Below, one piece after another: positions 1 to 9,579 of a DNA stretch of 64,000 bases. The notes under the pieces are model-generated. The model did no database searches. It saw only the letters and a list, made by a program, of their open reading frames with translations, and was not told where the DNA came from. The DNA lies in NCBI GenBank assembly GCA_006226375.1, contig SBHC01000083.1, forward strand, positions 45,917-109,916, given 5' to 3'. How positions within the stretch are numbered: position 1 is the first letter of the stretch; each line of letters opens with the position of its first letter. The stretch comes from Deltaproteobacteria bacterium (GTDB taxonomy: Bacteria > Myxococcota_C > UBA6777). The translations under genes and the position numbers were made by a program.

Positions 1-1554
1 AGGCTGGAAGAGATGTCTCCTCTCCCGCTGCCGATGGTGCATCATATCTTCGGCCAGCTTTGCGACGCGATGGGGGCTGCGCATCGGGCGAACATCGTCC
101 ACCGTGATCTTAAGCCCGAGAACATCTTCCTGACCCAGCGGGACAAAGACGACAGCTTTGTGAAGATTCTCGACTTTGGCTTGGCTCGTCCGAACAACCC
201 GGAAGGGAACGTCACCCAAGGTATTTTTGGTACGCCAGCCTACATGTCACCGGAGCAGTGCCAGGGAAACCCTGTTGACGGCCGGACCGATATCTACTCC
301 ATGGCCATCATCCTGTACGAGATGCTTACGGGAGAGTTGCCCTACGTCGTCCCACGCAACGAGACCATGACATTGCTTGTGGCTCACATCTCCCAGACTC
401 CCATACCTTTGCTCAACCATCGTCCGGACCTTCCTTCCAGCCTGAACTCTGCGTTGTTGCGTGCGCTGTCCAAGCCACCAGAAGAGCGGTTTGCGACGGC
501 CGAGGAGTTCTGGGACGCTCTGTCGGATGGCTTGCTGGGGCGAGTGGACACGCAACCCAATCTTCGCTCTGCAGGTCACTCTTCGGCGGTGAATCTGCAC
601 GGACCCACCTCTGCCAACCCTGCCTTGGCTGCTGATCTGGCCCCTGCAACGCTTGGGTATGGCGGAAACGCGGTCAGCTTCATCAACGAAGAAGAGGACG
701 AGCCAACTTTCGTCACCCACGAACCTTTTTCGTTTGATCCGAACAATCCCCCGGTGGATCCTTCGAAGACTCTCGCCAGTGAATCTGTGCCTGAGGAGTT
801 GCTTCGAGAGGCGGCGAAGCAAGACCCCTCTCTGTTGGGCGAGTCGACTGAAATTGGCACTCCAGCAGTGTTGGAAGAGACTCCTTCCGAAGAGTCCGAG
901 TACAACCTGGAAGAGTTGCTCATTGATGATCCCGAAGAAGCCAAAGCCAGCCTGTTGTCCTTGGAGAGTGAGGCCTCCACTCTGGCCAGCGAAGGCTTTT
1001 TGGGGGACGAGGACGGCGCGATCATCGAGACCGAACGAACGGTGCGGGCGGTCAATCCTCTGACGCAGCCCAGGAACAACTTTGGGATGAAAGACACCGA
1101 TCCTCTCTCGGTGAAGCCCATTGGACCCGACCTGGAGACCAAGGAAGAGAAGCTGCCGGGCCAGCGCTCGTACGGCCCTCAAAAGCCAACCGCCGAGCAG
1201 ATGGCTCTCTCCAAGGCTCAATCGTCTTCCAAGTCCAAGCCTGTGAAAGTGAAGCGAACAGCCCAAAAAACGACAAAGGAAAAGGCGAAGTCGGTAGGAC
1301 GCTCCTCCGAATCCAAGCCTACTTTGTTTCCCTCCCTTCAGCCTTCAGGGGGAGATTCCGTTTCTCTTCATGGACCCACTCCTCCTTCAATTCCGTCAGG
1401 TCTTTTGCCTGATGATGAGCCCACCAAAACGTACAACGACGTGTTGGTGCAAGGAGCACAGAAACGGTCCAATCCGGGTCTATGGCTGTTGCTCTTCTTG
1501 CTTCTGGCCGTAGGGATCTTTTCAGCGACTCTCTATATGATCCTGCTTCGATGA
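1..1554 (+). CDS. Serine/threonine protein kinase, 3' part (5' end outside window)
   Basis: Eukaryote-like (Hanks-type) Ser/Thr kinase whose N-lobe lies upstream of the window; the frame is open from base 1. Visible motifs in order are the catalytic loop HRDLKPEN, the metal-binding DFGLARP, the activation-segment end GTPAYMSPEQ and the subdomain IX region DGRTDIYSMA. The kinase domain ends near residue 180 of the visible part. A long low-complexity linker rich in Glu/Ser/Pro follows, then one C-terminal membrane helix (about residues 487-510) with almost nothing beyond it. The kinase is therefore cytoplasmic and tail-anchored and has no periplasmic sensor. Substrates are unknown. The PP2C phosphatase at 37-38 kb could oppose such kinases, but nothing links the two directly. 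Confidence 0.93.
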   Translation, partial: RLEEMSPLPLPMVHHIFGQLCDAMGAAHRANIVHRDLKPENIFLTQRDKDDSFVKILDFGLARPNNPEGNVTQGIFGTPAYMSPEQCQGNPVDGRTDIYSMAIILYEMLTGELPYVVPRNETMTLLVAHISQTPIPLLNHRPDLPSSLNSALLRALSKPPEERFATAEEFWDALSDGLLGRVDTQPNLRSAGHSSAVNLHGPTSANPALAADLAPATLGYGGNAVSFINEEEDEPTFVTHEPFSFDPNNPPVDPSKTLASESVPEELLREAAKQDPSLLGESTEIGTPAVLEETPSEESEYNLEELLIDDPEEAKASLLSLESEASTLASEGFLGDEDGAIIETERTVRAVNPLTQPRNNFGMKDTDPLSVKPIGPDLETKEEKLPGQRSYGPQKPTAEQMALSKAQSSSKSKPVKVKRTAQKTTKEKAKSVGRSSESKPTLFPSLQPSGGDSVSLHGPTPPSIPSGLLPDDEPTKTYNDVLVQGAQKRSNPGLWLLLFLLLAVGIFSATLYMILLR

Positions 1555-1616
1555 CTCTTAGGTAGGGCCGCCTGTCATGGGTTGTCCCTGCTCTTCTTTC
1601 ACACATAGGTGGTGAG

Positions 1617-3929
1617 ATGAGACTCTCCGTTTGGCGTGTTTCGCTTGCAGTTGCGGTTGGTTGTTGGATGCTTGCTTCCAATGTTGTCCAGGCTCAAACG
1701 TCGCGGCCGACAACCCGCCCCCGAGCGTCCGCAACATCGCGTCCTGCGGCAACGTCGCGTCCCACGACGATAGCGACGTCAAAACCTTCGGGTCATCCAT
1801 ACCCCACCTTCCTCCATGACTACGCGTACTGGGGACGGTTTCGCAAAGGCTATCCTCGCTCCATCCGAATCACGCCTGATGGCAAGACTGTCTTGTTTTT
1901 GCGACGCAAACCTGAGTCTCGCAGGCTCAAATTGTATGCTCTCGATCTTAAGACCCGAAAGGAGCGTGTCCTTCTCACGGCGCAGCAGCTTCTCAAAGGG
2001 GGAACGGAGAAGTTGTCCGACCGAGAGAAAGCCTTACGTGAGCGACTGCGTATGAGCGCGGTTGGGATTGTTCGCTACGAGCTTTCGCACGACGGCAAGC
2101 ATCTCCTGGTTCCTTTGGCAGGGACCTTGTATTGGGTCGAACTCAACACTGGAAAAGCCCGCGAGCTGAAAAGCAAAGAGGGCTTTCCGTTCTCCCCAGA
2201 CCTTTCCCCCGACGGGAAGTGGATCGCCTGCATCCGGGACGACGAGCTGTACCGGATTCAAATCAAAACGGGCGCAGAGAAGCGACTCACCTTGTCTCCC
2301 CATCCTCAGGTGCTCAACGGCGTGGCTGAGTTTGTGGCGCAAGAGGAGATGGGCCGCTACCAAGGCTTTTGGTGGTCGCCCGACAGCCGCTTTTTGGTCT
2401 ACCAACAGACCGACAACCGGCAGGTCGAGCGCCTGCACATTATGGATCCGGCCCGACCGTTCAAAGAGCCCCAGTCCTGGTCGTATCCCCGAGCAGGCAA
2501 GACCAACGCAACGGTTCGGTTGGGGATTCTCCCTGTGAACGGTGGAAAGACCCTGTGGATTCAGTGGGACCGGGCGAAGTTCCCGTATCTGGCGACGGTT
2601 CGGTGGCAAAAACATGCGCCCCTGACCCTTGTGGTTCAGAACCGTGAACAAACGGAGTCTCGGGTTCTTACGGTGGACCCCAAGACCGGAAAAACCCGCT
2701 TGCTTCACACGGAGCGTGACTCTGCCTGGATCAACCTGGACCAGAGGGTGCCCCGTTGGATCCAGCGGGGCAAAGCGTTTCTTTGGTCCACCGAACGGAG
2801 CGGTCGCAAACAACTGGAACTGCGCGACGCCAAGGGCAAGTTGCTCCGCGTGTTGACTCCCTTAACGTTGTCGTACCACAAGCTATTGGCAGTGGATGAA
2901 AAGGCGGGCCTGGCCTTCATTGAAGGACACACCAACGACCCCAACCAAAGCCACCTGTACAGCCTCTCCCTTCGCACCGTGGATGCTCGCTTGTTGACGT
3001 CCATCCGGGGCTACTCTTCTGGAGTGTTTCAGTCGAAAGCCAAGAAGTTTGTGTTGATTCAGCGGCCGTGGTCGGGCCAGAGCAGCTACCGGGTCTATTC
3101 TTATCCTGGCTTGGAGCGTTTGGGAGCGTTGAAGGTCGTCGCCAAGAAGCTGCCGTTTGAGCCCCGCGTGGAGATTACCCAGGTGGGACGTCTGCGTTGG
3201 AGCGCTGCTGTGATTCGGCCGTTTCGGTTTGACTCTCGGCGAAAGTACCCTGTTGTGGTCCATATCTACGGAGGTCCGGGAGGTCAGGTTGTTCGTTCGC
3301 AGCGAAGCGCCTACCTGAAAGACCAGTGGATTGCGGATCATGGCGTGATTGTCGTGCGTATCGACGGCCGAGGGACTCCCCATCGCGGCCGAGCCTGGGA
3401 GCGCTCCATCAAAGGCAACTTTGTGGATATCCCTCTCGCGGATCAGGTCGAAGCCTTGCAAGCTTTGGGCAAAAAATACCCAGAGATGGACCTTCGTCGC
3501 GTGGGGATCTACGGTTGGTCGTTTGGCGGGTACATGGCGGCGATGGCTACGATTCGTCGACCCGACATCTTCAAGGTTGGCGTAGCGGGAGCGCCGGTTG
3601 CTGACTGGCTGGATTACGACACCCACTACACCGAGCGGTACATGGGCTTGCCCCAAAAGAACTCTGTGGGCTATGGGAAAAGTTCGGTCCTTACGTACGC
3701 TTCGTTGCTCCGTCGCCCCCTCCTCTTGATTCACGGTACAGCCGACGATAACGTTTATTTTACGCACTCGTTGCGGCTGTCGGATGCGTTGACCCGAGCG
3801 GGGCGGCCACACTCTTTTATGCCTTTGTCGGGGTTCACACACATGGTTCGTGAGCCGCAGATGATGGAGCAAGTGAATCAACGCACAGTGTCTTTCTTGC
3901 TTCGCCACCTCCAGGTCTCTTCACACTAG
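1617..3929 (+). CDS. S9 family peptidase, dipeptidyl-peptidase IV type
   Basis: Exported prolyl dipeptidase-like serine peptidase of 770 residues, the usual DPP-IV length. Residues 1-27 form a signal peptide ending in VVQAQ, followed by a Thr/Arg/Pro-rich linker. An N-terminal beta-propeller covers roughly 60-520 and contains the double-Glu motif AQEEMGRYQGFWWSPD, which in this family binds the substrate N-terminus. The C-terminal alpha/beta-hydrolase domain has nucleophile Ser635 (GWSFGGYMA), Asp710 (HGTADDNVYF) and His742 (GFTHMV); the Asp-His spacing matches mammalian DPP-IV. The start is preceded by a GGTGGTGAG ribosome-binding site. It probably acts in the periplasm or outside the cell on X-Pro or X-Ala N-termini. 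It lies 62 bp after the kinase gene. Confidence 0.95.
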   Translation: MRLSVWRVSLAVAVGCWMLASNVVQAQTSRPTTRPRASATSRPAATSRPTTIATSKPSGHPYPTFLHDYAYWGRFRKGYPRSIRITPDGKTVLFLRRKPESRRLKLYALDLKTRKERVLLTAQQLLKGGTEKLSDREKALRERLRMSAVGIVRYELSHDGKHLLVPLAGTLYWVELNTGKARELKSKEGFPFSPDLSPDGKWIACIRDDELYRIQIKTGAEKRLTLSPHPQVLNGVAEFVAQEEMGRYQGFWWSPDSRFLVYQQTDNRQVERLHIMDPARPFKEPQSWSYPRAGKTNATVRLGILPVNGGKTLWIQWDRAKFPYLATVRWQKHAPLTLVVQNREQTESRVLTVDPKTGKTRLLHTERDSAWINLDQRVPRWIQRGKAFLWSTERSGRKQLELRDAKGKLLRVLTPLTLSYHKLLAVDEKAGLAFIEGHTNDPNQSHLYSLSLRTVDARLLTSIRGYSSGVFQSKAKKFVLIQRPWSGQSSYRVYSYPGLERLGALKVVAKKLPFEPRVEITQVGRLRWSAAVIRPFRFDSRRKYPVVVHIYGGPGGQVVRSQRSAYLKDQWIADHGVIVVRIDGRGTPHRGRAWERSIKGNFVDIPLADQVEALQALGKKYPEMDLRRVGIYGWSFGGYMAAMATIRRPDIFKVGVAGAPVADWLDYDTHYTERYMGLPQKNSVGYGKSSVLTYASLLRRPLLLIHGTADDNVYFTHSLRLSDALTRAGRPHSFMPLSGFTHMVREPQMMEQVNQRTVSFLLRHLQVSSH

Positions 3930-3941
3930 CAGGGTCTCAAC

Positions 3942-4595
3942 ATGTCTTCGTCTGCACTGTCTCGTGTTCTCGTTGTTTTGGGAGTCATCGCATCCGCTGT
4001 GTTCCTCTGGGGGATCCATATCGACTCCCACACGGTGAGACTGATCTCTAAGCCTCTGCCCGTGTTGTTCATGTTGATCTGGACGCTGCGGCAAGGCTCG
4101 TCTCCTTACATTCGATGGATTGCTTTGGGCTTGCTGTTTTCGATTGGCGGTGACGTCCTCTTGGAGATCCACAGCTCCTACTTCTTGTATGGATTAATCT
4201 CCTTCTTGATCGCGCACATCTTTTACATTGTTGGGTTCTTGCAGAAGAACAAAGCTCCTGCGTGGGGCCGGTTGGTTCCGTTCTTCTTGTATGGCGCAGG
4301 GGCCTACGCTTTCTTGTTTCAGAAGCTCGGGCCCATGACGATTCCTGTGGGTGTGTATGTCTCTGTGATTTGCGCGATGATGTGGCGGGCTTCCGCTTGT
4401 GTGCAGTCCGGAGATCGTGACGCTTCCATTCTGGCCTGGGCGGCTCTTTTGGGAGCGATGTCCTTCGCTGTGAGCGACAGCATGATCGCGTTCAACAAGT
4501 TCCACGCGCCGTTTTATGGGGCTCGTGTGTGGATCATTGTCCTGTATTGGTTGGGGCAGTGGGGCATTACCTACTCCACGAGGAGCAAAGCATAG
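3942..4595 (+). CDS. YhhN family membrane protein (lysoplasmalogenase-like)
   Basis: Polytopic inner-membrane protein of 217 residues with about eight hydrophobic helices. It matches the YhhN/TMEM86 family, whose characterised members hydrolyse the vinyl-ether bond of lysoplasmalogens. Family-type motifs are KPLP near residue 40, SIGGDVLLE, YGLISFLIAHIFYI and SFAVSDSMIAF near the C-terminus. The gene begins 12 bp after the peptidase stop, so the two are probably co-transcribed. Family membership is read from motifs; the enzymatic activity is inferred. Confidence 0.82.
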   Translation: MSSSALSRVLVVLGVIASAVFLWGIHIDSHTVRLISKPLPVLFMLIWTLRQGSSPYIRWIALGLLFSIGGDVLLEIHSSYFLYGLISFLIAHIFYIVGFLQKNKAPAWGRLVPFFLYGAGAYAFLFQKLGPMTIPVGVYVSVICAMMWRASACVQSGDRDASILAWAALLGAMSFAVSDSMIAFNKFHAPFYGARVWIIVLYWLGQWGITYSTRSKA

Positions 4596-4666
4596 CCTGC
4601 TTTTTGGGCGCTCTGCTTGTGTTGTTCGGAGAGGTTGTTGGGTTCACCAGGCAGGGAGGGGAGTGA

Positions 4667-5425
4667 GTGCTTGTTCAATGGCGGAAGGATGGAACCCTGT
4701 GGTGCTTTACACAGCACGACCACGCGAAGTTATCGGGGGTTCTTGCCCACGAGTGGTGTGGCTTGGAGGAGACTCCTTCGACGCTGTCGTGGGAGGTTGT
4801 CTTGGGGACGACCTTTCATGATTGGCCCTGGCACAAGGAAGATCTGACGCCGAAGTGGAACCCAGAGACCCAAAGCCCCTACAGCTTTCTCGACTTCCCA
4901 ACCCGCGAACGTCTGACATTGTACAAGGAAGGCCTTGATGCTTTGGAGGCCATCGACCTCCACGCGACCCTGCTGGTCAGTCTGCATTACTGTGGTTTCA
5001 AAGGCTTGAAGGGGATTGAGGCGTTTCAAGAGGCGGAGGCTCGAAGGCAGCAGCGTTTGTTGGAACGGATGGGGGAATCCGCTCCATCGATGGAGCAGTT
5101 GAAGCAAGAGCTTCCGTACGTCCAACTCTTTGATTTGTTGTCACTTGCGGTGTGTTTAAAGGCGCCTTCTGCGGTCGAAGAGGCCTGCCCACTTTGGCTT
5201 CTACCGAAAAATGTGGCATACACTCCGGCGGGTCGACCCTTTCAAATGCAGTGGGACGGTGACTCTCGTGTGATTTGTGACCCGTTCCCCTGGAGGCGAC
5301 CTCTCACATTAACCATTCCGTATCGACTCTTGGAGACTTCCTCGTATGTGTCTGAGGCTTCCTTGTTGGAAGCCTGGAACCGAGCCCCAACGCAGATCTG
5401 GACGTTGGAGTGGGTGGGAGCCTGA
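4667..5425 (+). CDS. DUF3891 family protein
   Basis: Soluble protein of 252 residues with no signal peptide or membrane segment. The N-terminal motif TQHDHAKLSGVLAHEW and the HDWPWH segment are typical of DUF3891, a family of unknown function with conserved His/Asp residues suggestive of a metal site. The chosen start is a GTG preceded by a strong purine-rich site (AGGGAGGGGAG). The next ATG, at 4678, is out of frame. The C-terminus overlaps the upstream region of the next gene, consistent with one operon. Function unknown. Confidence 0.75.
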   Translation: MLVQWRKDGTLWCFTQHDHAKLSGVLAHEWCGLEETPSTLSWEVVLGTTFHDWPWHKEDLTPKWNPETQSPYSFLDFPTRERLTLYKEGLDALEAIDLHATLLVSLHYCGFKGLKGIEAFQEAEARRQQRLLERMGESAPSMEQLKQELPYVQLFDLLSLAVCLKAPSAVEEACPLWLLPKNVAYTPAGRPFQMQWDGDSRVICDPFPWRRPLTLTIPYRLLETSSYVSEASLLEAWNRAPTQIWTLEWVGA

Positions 5426-5445
5426 GAGCAGGCAGGGCGAAAAGA

Positions 5446-6582
5446 ATGTCTCGATTGTTCCGTTGGTTTAGCTCCGTCTTGTTGGTCTTACTTTTGTTGT
5501 TGGGTGGCGCGGTCCTGGTGGCTTATTTGTACAACGCTTCCAAGGTCCGGTCATGGAAGAAGACTCCCCAACTTCCAGGCAAGATGGTCAAAATTACCAA
5601 TTACAAAGTGTACACCAAGGTGAAGGGTACAGCTCCACCCACCGTCGTCATCTTTCCGGCGTTGGGCTCCACATCGTTTGAATGGGGGCCCATCCAGGAT
5701 CAGCTTTCAAAGACCATGCGAGTGGTGGTGTACGACCGCGGTGGCTACGGATGGAGCCAGGTCGGCCCTCCGCCACGAACCAGTAAGAAAGTTGTGGCCG
5801 AGGCCAACACGCTGTTAAGTAACTTGAACATCGCGCCTCCCTACATTGTGGTGGGTCACTCGATTGGAGCTTACTATGCCCAGCACTTCGCTCGTCTTCG
5901 GGCCAAAAGTGTGGTGGGGGTGATGCTGCTGGACCCTGTCGCGGACCACAACAAGTGGAAGTCCAAGCTGCCCAACCGATTGTTTAAGCGCTTTGTGGAC
6001 AAGTCCTTGTTTATTAAACGAGGCCGGACTCTCGCGAAGTTTGGCTTGTTCCGTATGCTCACCGTCTTGCCCAAGACCCTCGACAAAGAGCAAAAACGCA
6101 ACATCGTAGAGGTGTACTCGAATCCAGCGTCGTACAAGATCTTCCTGGACGAGTATCTCTCGTTGTATCGGATCAGCTTCTCTCGCTGGGACAAGCTTCC
6201 CCCGTTCCCCAAGATCCCATTAACTCTTCTGTATCACGACAGCGAACGCGCAGTGAAGCGCATGGTGAAGTTCAAGACGGATCCTGTCGAAGCCCAGCGC
6301 ATCGAAACCGTCGGGATGGAGCTTGCGAGGGAGTATCTTAAGCTCTCTCCGAAGAGTCGCTGGGTCGTGGCCGAAAACAGCAACCACCAGATTCACCTGG
6401 ACCGTCCGGAGCTTGTTCTCAAGGAGCTTAAGCAACTTGCCCAAGCGGCGCTTGCTCCACCCTGCCGTCGCAAAGCTGTTGTGCCACGCAAGCCCACCCA
6501 GCCAAAAGGTGCGGTGAAGGCAAACCCAAGCTCAAAGCCTGCGTCACGGCCAGCAACAACCAAACCTTCCGCAAAGAGATAG
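5446..6582 (+). CDS. Membrane-anchored alpha/beta hydrolase
   Basis: Hydrolase of 378 residues with an N-terminal membrane anchor (about residues 8-28) and a periplasmic or outer-face alpha/beta-hydrolase domain. The nucleophile elbow is GHSIGAYYAQH; the family DRGGYGWS motif precedes it, and the likely catalytic His lies in NSNHQIHLDRPE near residue 325. The last 50 residues are a Pro/Lys/Arg/Ala-rich tail (KPASRPATTKPSAKR), a feature shared by several exported proteins here. The ATG at 5446 is preferred over 5410 because it directly precedes the anchor helix and avoids overlap with the DUF3891 gene. Substrate not predictable. Confidence 0.88.
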   Translation: MSRLFRWFSSVLLVLLLLLGGAVLVAYLYNASKVRSWKKTPQLPGKMVKITNYKVYTKVKGTAPPTVVIFPALGSTSFEWGPIQDQLSKTMRVVVYDRGGYGWSQVGPPPRTSKKVVAEANTLLSNLNIAPPYIVVGHSIGAYYAQHFARLRAKSVVGVMLLDPVADHNKWKSKLPNRLFKRFVDKSLFIKRGRTLAKFGLFRMLTVLPKTLDKEQKRNIVEVYSNPASYKIFLDEYLSLYRISFSRWDKLPPFPKIPLTLLYHDSERAVKRMVKFKTDPVEAQRIETVGMELAREYLKLSPKSRWVVAENSNHQIHLDRPELVLKELKQLAQAALAPPCRRKAVVPRKPTQPKGAVKANPSSKPASRPATTKPSAKR

Positions 6583-6664
6583 AGGGAACGGCTTGGGTTT
6601 CTGAGGTTGTGAAGGAAAGTCGGGGCCTGTAGGGAGGGGTGCTGCGGCTGGAACTGAGGGGGTA

Positions 6665-7414
6665 TTAGAATCGGCCGAAGACTGCGACGCCGCCACCGTT
6701 GGGATCCATGTAGGGAGTGACGGCCCAGAACGGCTCGTTCTTGCTGGGGTCACCGCCGTAGTAGCGTGCGCGGTTGAGGTTGCGTAAGGAGAGGTAGCCG
6801 ACAAGGAGGAAGGCAAAGCCGACCACCTGAGGAATAAGGACCGAGACGGCGCCAAGGGCCCCAAAGGTCCAGGCTACAACTTCTCCAGCGTCTCTGCTGG
6901 CCCCAATGCTCGCCATCGCGATAATAAAGCTAGCCAATGGTCCGATCACGGGCACCAACATCATCCCAAAGTAAGCTCCAGCAGCTGGCGAAAGATAGCC
7001 ACTTCCTGCTCCTACCGAGATCCCTGCGATTCCAACAATGAGAGACACACCATAGGCCGAGCCCCAGGTGTACCAGCCGCGTGCAATGAACCACCATGCG
7101 CGGGAGCGTCGGCCAAAGCGGCGTCCTCGTCGGCGAAAACGGCGCTGGCAGCTTCCTTCGTGCAAGCAGATGTTGTCGAGGTTGTCGGCTTTGGTGTCGC
7201 CGGGTTTCTTGAGGTCTTTGATGATTCGGGCTTGCAAACGCTTGTTGTGGCGGGTTTCACCCAACTCTGGCGTTTCCAATGTCATCGATTGGGTGGAGAG
7301 GTTGGCCAAAAAGGTTTGATCTGCTTTGGTGAGCGCAGCGTTGGAGGTAAAGCTCCAGCCAGTGAGGACAAAGGCAAACACCACACCACCGAAAATCCAT
7401 CGGAATGTACTCAT
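6665..7414 (-). CDS. Hypothetical multi-pass membrane protein with signal peptide
   Basis: Unrecognised protein of 249 residues. Residues 1-27 look like a cleavable signal peptide ending in SNA. A soluble stretch follows with paired cysteines (NICLHEGSC) and then a dense Arg cluster near residues 90-105. About four hydrophobic helices fill residues 115-225 and are rich in Gly/Ala, and the C-terminus is GGGVAVFGRF. The start is ATG 7414, six bases after AGGAG; an in-frame GTG lies just upstream. It forms a same-strand series with the OmpH-like gene upstream but is separated from it by 250 bp, so it probably has its own promoter. Function unknown. Confidence 0.75.
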   Translation of the reverse strand: MSTFRWIFGGVVFAFVLTGWSFTSNAALTKADQTFLANLSTQSMTLETPELGETRHNKRLQARIIKDLKKPGDTKADNLDNICLHEGSCQRRFRRRGRRFGRRSRAWWFIARGWYTWGSAYGVSLIVGIAGISVGAGSGYLSPAAGAYFGMMLVPVIGPLASFIIAMASIGASRDAGEVVAWTFGALGAVSVLIPQVVGFAFLLVGYLSLRNLNRARYYGGDPSKNEPFWAVTPYMDPNGGGVAVFGRF

Positions 7415-7665
7415 CACGAACTCCTGGTTCCCTTGCGCAGGTGCAGCGAAAGTGTCTCGTCGAACGACGCCGGATGCACAAGGTCAAAACAACTGAAATG
7501 CGGGCTGCTGCAAACATTTTGAGGGGGTTTGCTCATCCTGGCTACCATACTGCTCCTGAAGCAAAATGTCCAGGGTAGGCAACTTTTTAGACGCAGCAAA
7601 CCCTCCTCGTTTGTGCACGGCACAACCGCTTGAGTTCGTTGGAGTTGGAAGGTCTCTTTGGGGGG

Positions 7666-8232
7666 TTAGGAGCGTCTCTTTCTGCGCCTTCTTCGGCTGG
7701 GCTTCTTTTTTCGGATTCGTCGTCTCTTGCCATAGATTCTGTTGTAGCGGCGAATCAACTCATTGGTGTAGTCCATCGATTCAGGGGCAAACAGAACGTG
7801 GTTGGCTTTGCGGTCGAGCATAACGTCCAGCTTGTAGTCTTGGATAATCTTCCCGATGATAGGTTGCATTTTCGCGAGGATCTTACGCATAAAGCGAGTC
7901 TCTTCGGCTGCCAGCTCACGGGTCAGCTTCTCTTGCTTCTTGCGGTATGTGGTGAACTGTCGTTGAAGCCGCCTTAAGGTCCTTTGCTGTTGGCGTTTGG
8001 GTAGAACCAAGGCTGTCTTCTTGAAACGTTTTTGTTGGCTCAACACTCGCGTGCGTAGTCGCTTGAGGATGGTCTCGTACCTTTTCTTTTTGGCCAGCAA
8101 GACGGCCTGTGCTTCCTTTCCTTCGTTGATGAAAGACATCGCCTTGTGCATGTTTACAAAGCCCAATTTGGTGCCGGCCTGGGCCACTGTCGGGATGAGG
8201 CAAACGGCGAACGCAAGAATCCATAGGCGCAT
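7666..8232 (-). CDS. OmpH/Skp family periplasmic chaperone
   Basis: Protein of 188 residues with a signal peptide (cleavage after AQA near residue 19). The sequence KLGFVNMHKAMSF is the conserved start of OmpH/Skp proteins. A long charged helical region (about 35-120) forms the predicted coiled-coil tentacle, followed by the conserved dimerisation strand and helix (KLDVMLDRK). Skp chaperones hold unfolded outer-membrane proteins in the periplasm. Unusually, the last 20 residues are almost all Arg/Lys (KKPSRRRRRKRRS), which standard Skp lacks. AGGAG lies seven bases before the ATG. Confidence 0.85.
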   Translation of the reverse strand: MRLWILAFAVCLIPTVAQAGTKLGFVNMHKAMSFINEGKEAQAVLLAKKKRYETILKRLRTRVLSQQKRFKKTALVLPKRQQQRTLRRLQRQFTTYRKKQEKLTRELAAEETRFMRKILAKMQPIIGKIIQDYKLDVMLDRKANHVLFAPESMDYTNELIRRYNRIYGKRRRIRKKKPSRRRRRKRRS

Positions 8233-8407
8233 AACATCGCTCCTGTTGATTGAAGTAAAATCCCATAATCATGGGGCAGCTGTGGCTATGAGGTTCGTTG
8301 TGGGCGACTGCTCGACGTAGGTCGGCAGTCAAGCCCGATCGAGTGTGCGAGCTTGTGGTGTTGTGATGGTGACTTGTTAAGGGGAACTTGTCTTTGAGAA
8401 CGGTGGT

Positions 8408-9187
8408 CTAGAATGTGGTTCGGGAGATCCGAAGGGGTGTCAATTCCAGACTGGTGTTGGTTTGCAGGTTGGGTTTGGGAGTTCCCAAGGGAAGTCGAAG
8501 CCTTGAGCGGTTGGAGCCAAACCAGTCTCTGTCGTTCCAGGGGGATGCGACATTTGTCGTTGAGCCTGCTGGGAGAAGGTCTTTGTTGGAGTTGTCCCAA
8601 CGACCGGTATGGAGCTCCCGCCAACTCATGCTTGGCTTGGTCACGTTCATTTCTACACGCAGCGAAGGCTGAATGAGCATGGGTTTGGGAATCTCAGGAA
8701 GAGACTCCTGCGTCGAGGCTGTCGCTTGGGCGATGACCGATGCTGCTGCATGCCTTGCTGGTGGAGCGAGCGTCTTAAACGTGGGCGTCACTGGTGCTGT
8801 CCGGCAGGCCATCAAAGCCTGGTTGCTGGAGTCTGTGCGTCCTTTGTTGGCTCCGTAGTTGTAAACCAACACGGACCAAAAGGCGAACAAACACACACAC
8901 GTTGCGCTGGTAAGGGTCCACAGCAAAGGACTTCGCGTCCAAGGTACACGAGCGGGTTGTTGTGTGGCTGGGGCTTCTTCAGGCTCGGCGAGGAGCGGCT
9001 CAGGTTCCTCGTCCAGTACAAATTGACTGTGCGCTACAACGTGTCGGGCGGCTTGTTCCAACTCTTCTTCCGCAGCAAGCTGGGCGTTCAAGTTGTCAAG
9101 CAGAGCCTCACATTGCTCTTTGTTGAAGAACGCAAACACATTCTCTTGGCCGTGTTGTTTTAACCAATCTTGCATCTGCTGATTCAT
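8408..9187 (-). CDS. Hypothetical single-pass membrane protein
   Basis: Unrecognised protein of 259 residues. Residues 1-65 are Gln/Glu-rich and predicted helical, followed by an acidic Pro/Ala linker (EEPEPLLAEPEEAPA). One membrane helix at about residues 88-112 (WTLTSATCVCLFAFWSVLV) separates this cytoplasmic part from a low-complexity Pro/Ser/Thr-rich exported part. It lies 63 bp downstream of the XRE regulator on the same strand and is probably co-transcribed with it. The arrangement resembles anti-sigma or regulator-linked membrane proteins, but no zinc-binding anti-sigma motif is visible. Function unknown. Confidence 0.7.
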   Translation of the reverse strand: MNQQMQDWLKQHGQENVFAFFNKEQCEALLDNLNAQLAAEEELEQAARHVVAHSQFVLDEEPEPLLAEPEEAPATQQPARVPWTRSPLLWTLTSATCVCLFAFWSVLVYNYGANKGRTDSSNQALMACRTAPVTPTFKTLAPPARHAAASVIAQATASTQESLPEIPKPMLIQPSLRVEMNVTKPSMSWRELHTGRWDNSNKDLLPAGSTTNVASPWNDRDWFGSNRSRLRLPLGTPKPNLQTNTSLELTPLRISRTTF

Positions 9188-9250
9188 GCAAAGCCTCGTT
9201 CTTGTCCTAGGGTGTCAGTTCCTGTGGGGAGAACGTTCCAATCCCGGGAG

Positions 9251-9535
9251 CTATTCTGCATCAACGGGTTCATGTAGAGGCAGAATCTGGCGCGGGTTCA
9301 CACCCAACGCCGCGCAATAAAAGCAAAGATTCTCCAAGGACATGGAGCCCGCTTCGCCTTTCTCCATGCGCTGGATTGTACTCCGCGAGAGGGAGTACCC
9401 TTTCTCTTGGGCGGCAAACGCTACCTTCTCCTGGCTCCAGTTGCGCTTGTGACGTAACCGAATCAACATACCACCCATTTCACGTGCTAACGACTTAACC
9501 CACTTTTCATTACTCATCCGTCTATCCCATTCCAT
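9251..9535 (-). CDS. XRE family helix-turn-helix regulator
   Basis: Small DNA-binding protein of 94 residues from this start. The HTH_3 fold is clear: GGMLIRLRHKRNWSQEKVAF, then YSLSRSTIQRMEKGEAG as the recognition region, and LENLCFYCAALGV as the closing helix. Alternative starts are GTG 9547 and ATG 9517. ATG 9535 is chosen because a TATATA -10 candidate at 9552-9557 would put the transcript start too close to 9547. A perfect 16-bp palindrome lies 45 bp upstream of the chosen start and may be its operator, suggesting autoregulation. It probably regulates the membrane protein gene directly downstream. Confidence 0.85.
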   Translation of the reverse strand: MEWDRRMSNEKWVKSLAREMGGMLIRLRHKRNWSQEKVAFAAQEKGYSLSRSTIQRMEKGEAGSMSLENLCFYCAALGVNPRQILPLHEPVDAE

Positions 9536-9579
9536 CAAAGTCTTCACATTCTATATAACGTACTCTCACAACTCTTGCA

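Noticed and set aside
4678..4821. Short plus-strand frame at the start of the DUF3891 gene
   Set aside because: Out of frame with the conserved DUF3891 N-terminal motif.
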